From Deinococcus indicus (GTDB lineage: Bacteria; Deinococcota; Deinococci; Deinococcales; Deinococcaceae), in NCBI RefSeq assembly GCF_002198095.1, contig NZ_NHMK01000030.1:1-64000 (forward strand): 64,000 bases of DNA. The letters run 5' to 3'. Every line of letters starts with the position of its first letter. The stretch's first letter is position 1. Position numbers and translations under genes: made by a program. Of the stretch, positions 31,380 to 43,305 are shown in pieces. The notes beneath the pieces were generated by a model. That model saw nothing but the letters and a program-made list of their open reading frames with translations. It made no database searches and was not told the origin of the DNA.

Positions 31380-33923
31380 ATGAAGACACTGAAACTCCCG
31401 GCCGCCATGATCGGCCTGACCGCCCTGCTGACCGCCTGTCCCTCCACCACAGACACCGGCGGCGTGACACCGCCCTCACCCGGCAGCGCCGTACAGGCCA
31501 CTCGCGTGGCCGGGAGCGTCACGGGCGCCCCTGCGGCTGCAACCCGCGCTGTCCTGATCGTCGGGAGCGATTACGACTTCGCCAACACCGGCACCGTCAA
31601 GGGTGGAGTGCTGGACCTGCCGCTGACAAAGGCCCCAGACAGCAGAAGCATGTTCAACCTCACTTCAGGCGGTGGCTGCACCTTCACGGGCTCGCGAACC
31701 AACGACCCGTCCGTGGCCCTGTTCACGGACGTGGAACTGTTCAGCGAGCAGATCGATTCACTGGCCTTCGCCACCGAGCAGATCGTGTCGGGCGGCACCG
31801 CGCCCGGCAGTCAGGTCGCCCGCCTGTACAGCGCCACGGCCGCCACTGTGAAGGGCACTGTCCTGTGTGCCAACCCGGACGGCAGCAAATTCACCGCTGC
31901 ACTTGATGTCGTCCTGAACTCCGGCTGGAATGCCCTTGAGTACGCCGAAACCAACTCCACGCTCACCCTACGTAGTCTCGGCAGCAGCGTGCGCTCCGAA
32001 CTCAAGGCCACGGCTTACACGCCGTCCGTGCTGGTCAGCCTGGGCAGCGCCGTGACGATCACGTCGGACGCCGGGATGTCGGTGCCCGCACGCCTGTACC
32101 AGGAAGGTGGGTACACCGGGCAGGTCAGCCTCAGCACCGACGTGCCCGGCCTGACCATCGAGCCGTCCACCGTCAACCTGACCGCCACGACGCTTCAGAG
32201 CGTGCAGGCCCAGGCGACCGCCGCCTACCTGAAGAACCTGGGCGTCAATCCACAGCGCCTGGACACGAACCTGACCTTCAAGTACAGCGGCAACGACAAC
32301 TACTCGGGTTCGTTCCGCGTGATCGTCAAGGACACCACCGGCAAGCAGGTGGGCGGCGGCAACGGCAGCCTGGAAGTCCGCAAGCCCGGCCTGACGATCG
32401 GCACCTGCGGAAGCAACTACCTGGAGCTGTACCCCAGCAAGACTGCCTCCCTGAACGTGTGCGGTTACAGCGTCGGGAACTTCAGCGGGCCGGTCACGTA
32501 CTCCGCCACGGGCCTGCCGGCCGGCGTGACCGTCACGCCCGTCACGCAGACCCTGAACGGCTCCTCGTACCTCAGCCTGACCTTCAAGAGTGACGCGACC
32601 CTGAAGCCCGGCACGTACCCGATCACCCTGACCGCCGACGGTGGCACCGTGAAAGCGTCCGCCTCCACGGAACTGAGGGTCCCTGCACCGACCGTCAACA
32701 TCGCCATCTCCTCCACGTCTTACTACGGCCAGCAGATCTACCAGGGCGGCACCGCCCAGCTGAACGTGGACGTGAGCACCCAGAACGGCTTCAACGGACA
32801 GACGACCCTGACCGTCACGGGCCTCCCGGCCGGTGTGACGGCCTCCCCGAAGACCGTGACGGTCACGCCGGGCAGCACCACGACCACCGCCATCACCCTG
32901 ACCGCCACGGCCGACGCCACGCTGGGCAACAGCACCATCAAGGTCACCAGTCCAGACCAGAGTGCCAACTCCTACGGCGCGGAGACTCAACTCTCGGTGC
33001 GTCCGGCCCGCGCCGCGCTGGGATCGACCGTTGGCGAAGCGGTGGGCGCCACCAGCGGCCTCTGGGCTGTGACGGCAATGGCCTACGACTCCAGCAGCAA
33101 TGCGTACAGGAACACTGTTACCCGCTTCACGACCACGGGTCAGTCTGCCGCCAGCGCCGCGGTGGCGTCGCAGAACAGCCTTCAGTTGATCAGAACGACG
33201 GGAGGAGTGATTGCATTCGACAGCGGGTTCGTCAAAGCGCCAGCGCTGATTGCAGATGACGGTACGGTGACCCAGCTGCCCGCCGCGAACCTCGGCAACC
33301 TGACGGCCTTCACCAGAAGGGCCGACGGGCAGGGCCGCGTGTGGTTCGTGAACACCGTCTACACCGGGGTAGGCGGCACTGCCACGTCCCTGAAGACGTG
33401 GGTCCCGGCGACCGGCGTGATCACCACGGTCGACAGTACCGCCAATTACGGGTCCGGCTCCTACGACGCGCAACTGACCCTCGGTGCGGACGGGAAGACC
33501 CTGGTCTACCTGGGTGGGTACGCGGGTGACGCCCTGAAGATCGATACGGCCACTGGCACCGTCACCAAGCTGGATCTGCTCAAGAGTAGCGGCGCGACCT
33601 CGGCAGCCATCGCCGCCGACGGCACCATCTGGTTCAGCGCGTACGGACAGCTTGCCCGCCTGAACGCGGATAACACCGTCAACAAGTTCACTGCCGTGCA
33701 GACCGGCACGCTGACCGGGTTCGACCAGAGCAACCCGGCCGTACTGTGGGGCAGCGACACCAGCAACGTGTACAGGATCGATACGGCGGCCACCCCCGCT
33801 GCGACCACCGTCAATCTGGGGAGTGTCAGCAAGGCCATCCTGAACGCGCAGGGCGGCGTGCAGGTCATCACCAACGAGTACAACGGCAACACCACGACCT
33901 ACTACCTGTCGCAGCTGAAGTAA
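31380..33923 (+). CDS. Large lipoprotein with Ig-like repeats and C-terminal propeller-like domain
   Basis: The 847-residue product has a lipobox LTAC (Cys about 20). At least two Ig-like repeats of the YSATGLPAGVTVTPVTQTL / LTVTGLPAGVTASPKTVTV type lie at about 375-530. The C-terminal 300 residues have repeated blades with D-G-x-x-W-F (DGTIWF, GQGRVWF) and VxRxDTAT motifs, resembling a Vgb/SMP-30-type beta-propeller. It is probably displayed on the membrane surface. Function unknown. TAGAAT lies 11 nt upstream; a strong terminator follows. Confidence 0.8.
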   Translation: MKTLKLPAAMIGLTALLTACPSTTDTGGVTPPSPGSAVQATRVAGSVTGAPAAATRAVLIVGSDYDFANTGTVKGGVLDLPLTKAPDSRSMFNLTSGGGCTFTGSRTNDPSVALFTDVELFSEQIDSLAFATEQIVSGGTAPGSQVARLYSATAATVKGTVLCANPDGSKFTAALDVVLNSGWNALEYAETNSTLTLRSLGSSVRSELKATAYTPSVLVSLGSAVTITSDAGMSVPARLYQEGGYTGQVSLSTDVPGLTIEPSTVNLTATTLQSVQAQATAAYLKNLGVNPQRLDTNLTFKYSGNDNYSGSFRVIVKDTTGKQVGGGNGSLEVRKPGLTIGTCGSNYLELYPSKTASLNVCGYSVGNFSGPVTYSATGLPAGVTVTPVTQTLNGSSYLSLTFKSDATLKPGTYPITLTADGGTVKASASTELRVPAPTVNIAISSTSYYGQQIYQGGTAQLNVDVSTQNGFNGQTTLTVTGLPAGVTASPKTVTVTPGSTTTTAITLTATADATLGNSTIKVTSPDQSANSYGAETQLSVRPARAALGSTVGEAVGATSGLWAVTAMAYDSSSNAYRNTVTRFTTTGQSAASAAVASQNSLQLIRTTGGVIAFDSGFVKAPALIADDGTVTQLPAANLGNLTAFTRRADGQGRVWFVNTVYTGVGGTATSLKTWVPATGVITTVDSTANYGSGSYDAQLTLGADGKTLVYLGGYAGDALKIDTATGTVTKLDLLKSSGATSAAIAADGTIWFSAYGQLARLNADNTVNKFTAVQTGTLTGFDQSNPAVLWGSDTSNVYRIDTAATPAATTVNLGSVSKAILNAQGGVQVITNEYNGNTTTYYLSQLK

Positions 33924-33939
33924 GCTCCTCTGCTCGATA

Positions 33940-33971
33940 AAGGCCGCACCCCAACTTCCGGGTGCGGCCTT
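33940..33971. terminator. Bidirectional intrinsic terminator
   Basis: AAGGCCGCACCC (33940-33951) and GGGTGCGGCCTT (33960-33971) form a perfect 12-bp stem with an 8-nt loop, with A and T ends suited to both strands. It separates the convergent lipoprotein gene and the gene ending at 34004. Confidence 0.9.
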
Positions 33972-34003
33972 CCTGTCTGTGGGTTGCGGGGCGAGGTCGC
34001 GGG

Positions 34004-34369
34004 TTACTGCAGGTCGAAGTCGATGACGGGCGGCGCTTTGGGGGTTTCCTCGGCCGGTTTGTCTTTCGGCTGGTCGCTGGGCGGGGCGGTGCGTTGCACG
34101 TTGGGGATGGCGACGGGGGTGGTGCGGTCGATGGGCTGGTGGGGCTGGCCGGGTTTGACCCACTGGGTGCCGGGCGCGGCGGGGCCGGGGGTGCGGCGGG
34201 GTGGGGTGGGGTAGGCGGCGTGGCGGGCGGCGCGGATGATGCCGTCGACTTCGGCTTTGCTGAGCAGTCCCTTGTGTTCGAGGGTGCTGAGGATGCCGAG
34301 GACGAGTTTGCGGGTGAATTCCGCTTCGGCCTGGGGGTCTTTGGGTGGGGTGGGGGTGGGGCCGGTCAT
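34004..34369 (-). CDS. Hypothetical protein with proline-rich tail
   Basis: The 121-residue protein has a helical N-terminal half (EAEFTRKLVLGILSTLEHKGLLSKAEVDGIIRAARHAA, shown only as the segment at about 14-51). A Pro/Thr-rich low-complexity tail ends VIDFDLQ. No family was recognised; it could be a scaffold or a bacterial regulator partner. I start at 34369 (MTGPTPTPP) because TACCCT (34382-34377 on the minus strand) lies 7 nt upstream. Confidence 0.7.
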   Translation of the reverse strand: MTGPTPTPPKDPQAEAEFTRKLVLGILSTLEHKGLLSKAEVDGIIRAARHAAYPTPPRRTPGPAAPGTQWVKPGQPHQPIDRTTPVAIPNVQRTAPPSDQPKDKPAEETPKAPPVIDFDLQ

Positions 34370-34474
34370 GCGGTTCAGGGTAGCGCGGTGGGGGGCGCGC
34401 TTGCACCTCACGCGGTGACATCGGGTGTTCCGGTTCTCTGGCCGCGGGGTGGGTGCGCTCTGGCGGGCTGGTGT

Positions 34475-34958
<484 letters not shown>

Positions 34959-34959
<1 letters not shown>

Positions 34960-35336
34960 TGATTCGTGCACGGACGTTCACGGACGCGCGGCAGCAGTCA
35001 CACAGTAACGCGGAGCTGAACTGGTGGATTTTCATGCGGATCAGCGGGCTGATCCTGGTGTTCCTGATTCTGGGGCACATCTACATGACGTTCATTCAGG
35101 TGAGCGAGTCGGACGCGACGTATGACGCGGTGGTCGCCAAGCTGGCGAACCCGGCCTGGAAGTTCTATGACTGGCTGATCCTGGCGCTGTCGCTGATGCA
35201 CGGCGCGAACGGCGCGCGGTATTCCATCGAGGATTACGTGCGGTCCCGTCCGAACCGGGCGTGGGTGAAGGGTCTGTTCTATACCGTGGTGGCGCTGGTG
35301 TTCGCGTTCGGCACGGTGGGTCTGTTCTCGATCTGA
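34959..35336 (+). CDS. sdhD: Succinate dehydrogenase membrane anchor subunit
   Basis: The 125-residue protein has three membrane helices. ISGLILVFLILGHIYMTFI and LALSLMHGANGARYSIEDYV place histidines in helices I and II, as expected for haem or quinone binding. Its ATG shares a base with the sdhC stop codon, so the two anchors are probably co-translated. sdhA follows after 34 bp. Confidence 0.93.
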
Positions 35337-35370
35337 TCCTGCCTTTGCGGGCAGGTGGTAAAGGATAAAT

Positions 35371-37122
<1,752 letters not shown>

Positions 37123-37180
37123 CCCCCACCCCCACCCACTCGGGCGGCGTGAACGACCGCGCCGCCCGGAAGGAATCTCA

Positions 37181-37945
<765 letters not shown>

Positions 37946-37959
37946 GCCTCAAACCCCTG

Positions 37960-37994
37960 AAAGCCCCGCCCCGCCAGTCGGTCGGCGGGGCTTT
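37960..37994 (+). terminator. sdh operon terminator
   Basis: AAAGCCCCGCC (37960-37970) and GGCGGGGCTTT (37984-37994) form a perfect 11-bp stem ending in TTTGT. Confidence 0.85.
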
Positions 37995-38026
37995 GTCATG
38001 GGCGGCGCGGAAGTGTACCGTGGGTC

Positions 38027-39405
38027 ATGACCGACGCCCCGCCGCTGCCCGCCCCGCGCGTCATTCCCACCGTACCCGGCCCGCCGGTGATCGGCAGCCT
38101 CACGAACCTGTACCCGCACCGGCTGCGCGCCTTCCTGACCGGCGCGTACCGCGAACACGGCCCGGTGTTCAACGTGACGGGTCTGGGGCAGACCTTCACG
38201 GTGCTGGCCGGCCCGGAAGCGAACGTGTGGGCGGTCAGGGAATCCGCGCGGGTGCTGCGCTCGCTGGAGGCGTGGCGCCCCAACGACCGGGCGTTCGGGG
38301 TGCAGCGGTCCATGATCAGCGTGGACGGCCCGGAGCACCGCGCGTTCCGGCGGGTGGAAGGCCGCACGTACACCCGCTCGTACCTGGGCGCGAACCTGCG
38401 CCGCGCGCTGGCCGTCACCGCCGAGGACCTCGCGCCGCTGCGGGCCGGGGATGACCTGCAGGTGGCGCACTGGTGCAAGGCCGTGATCACCGAGCAGCTG
38501 GCGCGCCTGGTCGTGAACGGCACCGCCCGGCCGTACCTGGGTGACCTGCTGGGCTTCGTGCAGAACACCCTGATGGTCCGCGTGACCCGGCAGCGCCCGC
38601 CGCTCGTCGAGCAACTGCCGGGCTTCCGGCGGGCGCGGGCGCGGTCGCTGGGCATGGTGGAAACCCTGATCGACGAGCACCGCCGCGTCCCCCCGGAGCA
38701 GGCCGGGCGCGACCCGGACCTGATCGACGACCTGCTGGCCGCGCAGGCTGCCGACCCGGCGTTCTGGTCGGACCTGGACCTGCGCATGGCGGCCATCGGG
38801 GCGTTCATCGCGGGAATGGACACCGCCGCGAACACCCTGGCGTTCGTGCTGTACCGCGTCGGACGGCACCCGGACCTGATGCCCGCCCTGATCGCCGAGG
38901 CCGACGAGGTGTTCCGGGACGGCCCGCCCAGCATGGAGACCCTGGGGGGCTGCCGCACCTGCACCGCTTCGTGCTGGAGTGCCTGCGCCTGCATCCCATC
39001 GCGCCCGCCATGACCCGCACCGTCACGCAGGACTTCGACTTCGCGGGGTACCGGGTGCCGCAGGGTCGGCGGGTGATCGTCGGCACGACCGTCTCGCACG
39101 GGCTGGAGGCGTGCTTCACGGACCCCGACACCTTCGACCCGGACCGGTTCGCGCCCGGCCGCATGGAGCACCGCCGGCCCGGCGCGTTCGCTCCGTACGG
39201 CCTGGGGCCGCACATCTGCGCGGGCAGCGGCATGGCCGAGGGGCTGATCATGCTGAACCTCGCGGCGATCCTGCGGACCCTGGACCTGCGCGGCGACCCC
39301 ACCTATGTCCTGCGCGAGGTGGCCCGCCCCACCGCCACGCCCGACGACCGCCTGACCCTGCGCGTGACGGGCGTGCGGCACCCGGCAGTCAGCCTGCTCG
39401 CCTGA
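38027..39405 (+). pseudogene. Cytochrome P450, frameshifted at a G6 run
   Basis: The first frame (38027-39013) encodes the P450 N-terminal two thirds, including helix I FIAGMDTAANTLAF. After GPPSMETLGG it loses homology. A second frame continues with FVLECLRLHP (the ExxR helix K) and FAPYGLGPHICAGSG (haem-binding Cys) to 39405. Adding one base to the six Gs at 38944-38949 restores a single protein of about 459 residues. This is either a real broken gene, a slippery or phase-variable tract, or a sequencing error. TACCGT (38016-38021) is 5 nt before the ATG. Confidence 0.85.
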
Positions 39406-39411
39406 ATCCCG

Positions 39412-39729
39412 TCAGGGCAGCGGTTCGAGGCTCCGCACCGGTTTCCCGGTCTGCCGCGCGTACGCGATCTCCCGGCGGGTGGATTCACCCACGTACCCGC
39501 CGGGGTTGATGACCAGGACCTCGTCCGCGAGGTCGATCTTGCGCAGGTGCAGCGCTCCGAGGCGGTCCAGCGCGGCCTCCCGTTCGGCGCCCGTCAGGTG
39601 CGCCAGGGCGTCCTCGTCCCGCTGGCGGTGACTGCCGACACTCAGGACGATCCGGCCCGCCAGCGTCTCGGCCAGCGACGCCGCGTCGAACTCGGCCAGG
39701 AAGCGCACGCTGCCGCACAGGCACACCAC
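39412..39729 (-). CDS. Nucleoside 2-deoxyribosyltransferase-like protein
   Basis: The roughly 105-residue protein begins VVCLCGSVRFLAEF and has EVLVINPGGYVGESTRREIAYA, a nucleotide-binding motif seen in small NDT-like hydrolase/transferase proteins. The substrate is unknown. GGAGAGG lies 6 nt before the GTG at 39729, which I prefer to a longer start that would overlap the next gene. It ends 6 bp from the P450 gene, in convergent orientation. Confidence 0.75.
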   Translation of the reverse strand: MVCLCGSVRFLAEFDAASLAETLAGRIVLSVGSHRQRDEDALAHLTGAEREAALDRLGALHLRKIDLADEVLVINPGGYVGESTRREIAYARQTGKPVRSLEPLP

Positions 39730-39755
39730 GCGCGGCCTCTCCCCCACCGACGCGA

Positions 39756-40250
39756 TCAGAACTGCAGGGCGTAGCGGGTGCCGGCCCCGTCGAAGCACTC
39801 GCCGACGCCGCGTTCCTGCGCGTCCACCGTCAGGGTGCAGGTCAGGATGCCCGGCGCGTCCCCGTCCGCGCGGGCGATCAGGTTGCCGGTGTAGGCCGGG
39901 ACGGGACGGCCTCCCTCAACACGGGTGCCGCCGCCCGTGACGGCGCTGCCGTCCGTGCCGCTGCTGGCGCCGAACGCCACGCTGAAGCCCAGTCCGCCGG
40001 GCAGCGCGCCGTTCCCGATCAGGTACGTGCGCCCCGCGTAGGTGCGCCCGCCGATGCGGATGGTGGCGTTGTCCGGCGCGAACGGGTCACCCAGGCGGGG
40101 CGTGAGGGTGCCGCGCGTGAAGGTCGCGGTGCCTTCCTCGCCGGTCACGGCGTTCACGATCCGCCCGGTCTGCGGGGCAGTGACGGCGGGCGCGCACGCG
40201 CCGAGGACGGAGGCGAGCAGGGCCGCGCCGAGCAGGACATGGGATTTCAT
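39756..40250 (-). CDS. Lipoprotein, function unknown
   Basis: The 164-residue protein has a lipobox LGAC (Cys about 19) followed by a beta-rich domain (NAVTGEEGTATFTRG, IRIGGRTYAGRTYLIGNG) and two further Cys (ILTCTLT, GECFDG). It is probably anchored on the outer membrane face. TACACT (minus strand 40262-40257) is 6 nt before the ATG, a leaderless-type start. The upstream monooxygenase gene ends 28 bp away, so read-through is also possible. Confidence 0.8.
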   Translation of the reverse strand: MKSHVLLGAALLASVLGACAPAVTAPQTGRIVNAVTGEEGTATFTRGTLTPRLGDPFAPDNATIRIGGRTYAGRTYLIGNGALPGGLGFSVAFGASSGTDGSAVTGGGTRVEGGRPVPAYTGNLIARADGDAPGILTCTLTVDAQERGVGECFDGAGTRYALQF

Positions 40251-40278
40251 GCGCCCAGTGTAGCCCCGCCGGTGCCGG

Positions 40279-40581
40279 TCAGCGGGCGACGACCTCGTGG
40301 ATTTCCAGGACGTTCGGGCCGCTGAAGGCGTCCTTCGGGAGGGTGCCGCTGCGGGCGTGACCCTGCCGGAAGGCGTCGCTGGTCGTCCAGGCCTCGAAGG
40401 CCTCGCGGGACTCCCAGAACGTCAGGACCACGAACGGGTCGCCGTCGCGGGTGGGGCGCAGGACGTGGTTGGCGATGAAGCCGGGCATGCCGTCCACCAG
40501 TCCGGCGCGGTCGCGGAAACGCGCCTCGAAGGCGTCGTGGTACTCGGCTTTCACGTGGATGCGGTTGGCGACGCTGATCAT
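40279..40581 (-). CDS. Antibiotic biosynthesis monooxygenase-fold protein (ABM/IsdG-like)
   Basis: The 100-residue dimeric alpha-beta barrel protein starts MISVANRIHVKAEYHDAFE and contains FRDRAGLVDGMPGF, VVLTFWESREAFEAW and the FRQGHA region. Members include haem oxygenases of the IsdG/HmoB type and quinone monooxygenases. Its place just downstream of hemB is consistent with haem degradation but does not prove it. It lies 13 bp after the phosphatase gene with GGAGGT before the ATG. Confidence 0.85.
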   Translation of the reverse strand: MISVANRIHVKAEYHDAFEARFRDRAGLVDGMPGFIANHVLRPTRDGDPFVVLTFWESREAFEAWTTSDAFRQGHARSGTLPKDAFSGPNVLEIHEVVAR

Positions 40582-40594
40582 GGGGGACCTCCAG

Positions 40595-41134
40595 TTACCG
40601 GGCGAAGTCGTGGATGAACTGTTCCTGCTGTGGCGTCTCGATGGCGTGCGGGCTGCGGGTCTGGCGGACCAGGGCGATGGCGTCGTCGGCGTCTAGGCCC
40701 GCCTGCGCGAGCAGGCACGCGGCGGTCAGGCCCGCGCGGCCCAGTCCGCCCCGGCAGTGGACGACGACGCTGCGCCCGTCGAGCAGGTGGGTCATGAGTT
40801 CGTCCACGTACGCGGCGAAGTCACGCGGGTCGTGCGGCGCGTGCCCGTCCGGGATGGGGTACGGGGCGACCTCGATGCGGTGGTCGGTGGCGGCGTCGTG
40901 ATAGCCGTCCATGCCCAGCAGGTCGAACTCGAAGTCCTCGATCAGTGGCGCGATGACGTTCGTGCCCTGCTGCGCGAGGGTCTGCATGTCGCCGGTGACG
41001 CTCCGGTCGTGGGTGACGCCCGGCTGGTACACGCTGCCGCCCTTCTTGCCGGGAGCGAAGGTCAGGCCCAGGCGGCCGGGCCACAGGCCGGTGGGAATCC
41101 AGTCCACGCGGATGGGGTTGGCGGCGCTGGTCAC
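40595..41134 (-). CDS. Dual-specificity/tyrosine protein phosphatase-like protein
   Basis: The 179-residue protein has the cysteine phosphatase loop [13 protein letters not shown] (HCx5R) at about 140-150 and a general-acid region [19 protein letters not shown]. The substrate could be phospho-Tyr, phosphoinositide or a nucleotide. The GTG at 41134 overlaps the hemB TGA (GTGA), so it is translationally coupled to hemB and lies upstream of the ABM protein. Confidence 0.85.
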   Translation of the reverse strand: MTSAANPIRVDWIPTGLWPGRLGLTFAPGKKGGSVYQPGVTHDRSVTGDMQTLAQQGTNVIAPLIEDFEFDLLGMDGYHDAATDHRIEVAPYPIPDGHAPHDPRDFAAYVDELMTHLLDGRSVVVHCRGGLGRAGLTAACLLAQAGLDADDAIALVRQTRSPHAIETPQQEQFIHDFAR

Positions 41135-42135
41135 GCGCGGGCGTCCTCGGCGATCCAGCGGGCGGCGTCCATGGCGTGGTACGTGATGATCGCGTCCGCG
41201 CCCGCGCGGCGCATGCCGGTCAGGGTTTCGAGGACGGTGCGGCGTTCGTCCATGAAGCCGGCGGCGGCGGCGGCCTTGATCAGCGAGTACTCGCCGCTGA
41301 CGTTGTAAGCCACGACCGGCAGGTCGAATTCGCGTTTCAGGAGGTTCAGGACGTCCAGGTACGCCAGGGCGGGTTTGACCATCAGGGTGTCGGCGCCCTG
41401 CTCGGCGTCCAGGCGGGCCTCGCGCAGCGCCTCGCGGTAGCCTCCGGCGGGGTCCATCTGGTAGGTGGCGCGGTTGCCGACGCTGGGGGTGGACCCCGCG
41501 GCGTCGCGGAAGGGGCCGTAGTAGGCGCTGGCGTACTTCACGGCGTAGCTCATGACGGGTACGTGCGTGAAGCCCGCTCCGTCCAGTGCGGCGCGGATCG
41601 CGGCGACCTGTCCGTCCATCATGGCGCTGGGGGCGATCACGTCGGCGCCCGCGCGGGCCTGCGAGACGGCGGTGCGGGCCAGCAGGTCGAGGCTGGGGTC
41701 GTTGTCCACCGTCCAGGCGTCCGCGCCGCTCTGGCCGGGCACCTCGCACAGCGGGCCGCAGTGGCCGTGGTCGGTGTACTCGCACAGGCAGGTGTCGGCG
41801 ATGACGTTGATGCCGGGCACGCCGGCCTTGATGGCGCGCGTGGCCCGCTGGATGATGCCCTCGTCGGCGTAGGCCTGGGTGCCCACGGCGTCCTTGTGGT
41901 CGGGAATGCCGAACAGGATCACGCTGGGAATGCCCAGGGCCAGGGCCTCGCGGGCCTGCTGCACGGCACTCTCGATGGAGTGGCGCTGCACGCCGGGCAT
42001 GGTGGCGATGTCGGTCACATTGTCGCGTTCATGCACGAAGATCGGGTGGATGAACTGACTGGGGTGCAGGTGCACCTCGCGGGTCAGGGCGCGCAGGGCG
42101 GGCGTGCGGCGCAGGCGGCGGGGGCGGTCTTGCAT
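41131..42135 (-). CDS. hemB: Delta-aminolevulinic acid dehydratase (porphobilinogen synthase)
   Basis: The 334-residue enzyme joins two ALA molecules to porphobilinogen for haem. It has [10 protein letters not shown], metal-ligand cysteines in [15 protein letters not shown] (a zinc-type site) and the two active-site lysines in [16 protein letters not shown] and [21 protein letters not shown] (minus strand 42147-42142) is 6 nt before the ATG, so the mRNA may be leaderless. It leads a hemB-phosphatase-ABM operon. Confidence 0.96.
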   Translation of the reverse strand: MQDRPRRLRRTPALRALTREVHLHPSQFIHPIFVHERDNVTDIATMPGVQRHSIESAVQQAREALALGIPSVILFGIPDHKDAVGTQAYADEGIIQRATRAIKAGVPGINVIADTCLCEYTDHGHCGPLCEVPGQSGADAWTVDNDPSLDLLARTAVSQARAGADVIAPSAMMDGQVAAIRAALDGAGFTHVPVMSYAVKYASAYYGPFRDAAGSTPSVGNRATYQMDPAGGYREALREARLDAEQGADTLMVKPALAYLDVLNLLKREFDLPVVAYNVSGEYSLIKAAAAAGFMDERRTVLETLTGMRRAGADAIITYHAMDAARWIAEDARA

Positions 42136-42173
42136 GCGCCTACGCTAGCGCGCGGGCGCCGGGACGAATGCAA

Positions 42174-42212
42174 CGCGCCCCGGCGTTCCCGCTGGGCGGG
42201 GGCCGGGGCGCG
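42174..42212 (-). terminator. Terminator after the roadblock operon
   Basis: CGCGCCCCGGC (42174-42184) and GCCGGGGCGCG (42202-42212) form a perfect 11-bp stem. It lies between the end of the roadblock operon and the hemB promoter on the same strand. No T-tract is present. Confidence 0.65.
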
Positions 42213-42227
42213 CGGGGGCAGGCCCGG

Positions 42228-42548
42228 TCAGGCGGTGCCGAGCAGGCGGCGGACCGCGAAGCGTACGCGGCCGAGGCTGGCGACCTCGTCGAAGGCGGTC
42301 AGGAGGATCTGGTCGCCGTGCGGGGTGAACAGCACGGGGCCGCCGTCGAGGTCCAGCAGCAGTTCCTGCCAGTGGCCGGTGTTCAGGTTGGCCTGCAGGC
42401 TGCCGATCACGGCGCGGCTGGCGGCGACCAGCGTGAGTTCCGCGTTCAGCTGCTCCTCGCTCAGGCCGGCGCGGGCCACGACGCGGCCGTCGCTGGCGAC
42501 CAGGGCGGTGTGGCGCACGCCGCGCACGTCCATCAGGGCCTCGATCAT
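42228..42548 (-). CDS. Roadblock/LC7-domain protein 3
   Basis: The 106-residue protein is one compact roadblock/LC7 fold: LMDVRGVRHTALVASDGRVVARAGL, then a helical section and LLLDLDGGPVLFTPHGDQILLTAFD. Such proteins dimerise and act as GAPs or scaffolds for small Ras-like GTPases (MglB and dynein light chain relatives). It is the last of three, overlapping its upstream partner by 4 bp. No GTPase gene is seen in the window. Confidence 0.8.
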   Translation of the reverse strand: MIEALMDVRGVRHTALVASDGRVVARAGLSEEQLNAELTLVAASRAVIGSLQANLNTGHWQELLLDLDGGPVLFTPHGDQILLTAFDEVASLGRVRFAVRRLLGTA

Positions 42549-42886
42549 GGGGTCTCCGGGCGGGGCAGGTGCCCGAGTTCCAGGGCCAGCCGGGCCAGGG
42601 TCTGCTGCGCGGTGCGGGTGTCGGTGCCGCGCGCCATGGCGGCGCCCAGCACGAAGTCCCCGCTGGACACGGCGACGACCTCGATGCGTTCGCTGGTGAA
42701 GGCGATGCGGGTGACCTCGCCGGCGCCCAGGCGGCGGCCGGTGCGGTCCAGGCTGGCGCGCAGGGCGCTCAGTTCGGCGGCCATGGCGTCTCCCCCGTCG
42801 CCGTGCGTTTCGATGGGCAGGCCGTCCGGGCCGACCAGGGCGGCGGCGATCACGCCGGGCAGGGTGCGCAGGGGGTCGATGATCAC
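42545..42886 (-). CDS. Roadblock/LC7-domain protein 2
   Basis: The 113-residue protein begins MIIDPLRTLPGVIAAALVGPDGLPIET, the first strand-turn-strand of the roadblock fold, and continues ELSALRASLDRTGRRLGAGE and TRIAFTSERIEVVAVSSGDF. It overlaps the third gene by 4 bp (ATGA) and the first by 4 bp. Its helix and loop lengths differ from the others, so the three are paralogues and not exact copies. Confidence 0.8.
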   Translation of the reverse strand: MIIDPLRTLPGVIAAALVGPDGLPIETHGDGGDAMAAELSALRASLDRTGRRLGAGEVTRIAFTSERIEVVAVSSGDFVLGAAMARGTDTRTAQQTLARLALELGHLPRPETP

Positions 42887-43233
42887 AGGATGGCCTCCAG
42901 TTTGCGGGCGGTGTCGCGGCCGTACAGGCGGGCCTGTCCGAGGTTGCTGCGGGCGTCGACGGCCAGCAGCAGGAAGTACTCGGCCCTGATGGGGTGCAGG
43001 TACACGCTCAGGCGTTCGCCGCGCAGGTACATCTCGCGGGTCTGGCCGCCGTTCAGGGTGCTGGAGTAGGCGGTGCTGGCCGCGCGGTACAGGCCGGCGT
43101 GCTCGGCGATCAGCAGGCTGAGGTCGGTGGCGGCGGTCGAGTGTCCCTCGATGAGCAGGCCGTCCAGGCCCCCGATGGCGGCGGCCCAGGCGCCATCCAC
43201 GTCCCTGACGAGTTGCGTGAGTTGATCAAGCAT
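42883..43233 (-). CDS. Roadblock/LC7-domain protein 1
   Basis: The 116-residue protein starts MLDQLTQLVRDVDGAWAAAIGGLDGLLIEG and contains REMYLRGERLSVYLHPIRAEYFLLLAVD, a roadblock core, and ends in an extra helix (ARLYGRDTARKLEAIL). TATGAT (minus strand 43247-43242) is 8 nt before the ATG, so this is the promoter-proximal gene of the trio. An MglB-like role is suggested, but the cognate GTPase is unknown. Confidence 0.8.
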   Translation of the reverse strand: MLDQLTQLVRDVDGAWAAAIGGLDGLLIEGHSTAATDLSLLIAEHAGLYRAASTAYSSTLNGGQTREMYLRGERLSVYLHPIRAEYFLLLAVDARSNLGQARLYGRDTARKLEAIL

Positions 43234-43305
43234 GTGAACGCATCATAAAGGGTACGCGCGGTCAGTGGGGGGCGGTCTCTGGCGGGCCGTCGGGGGTGGG
43301 GGCGG

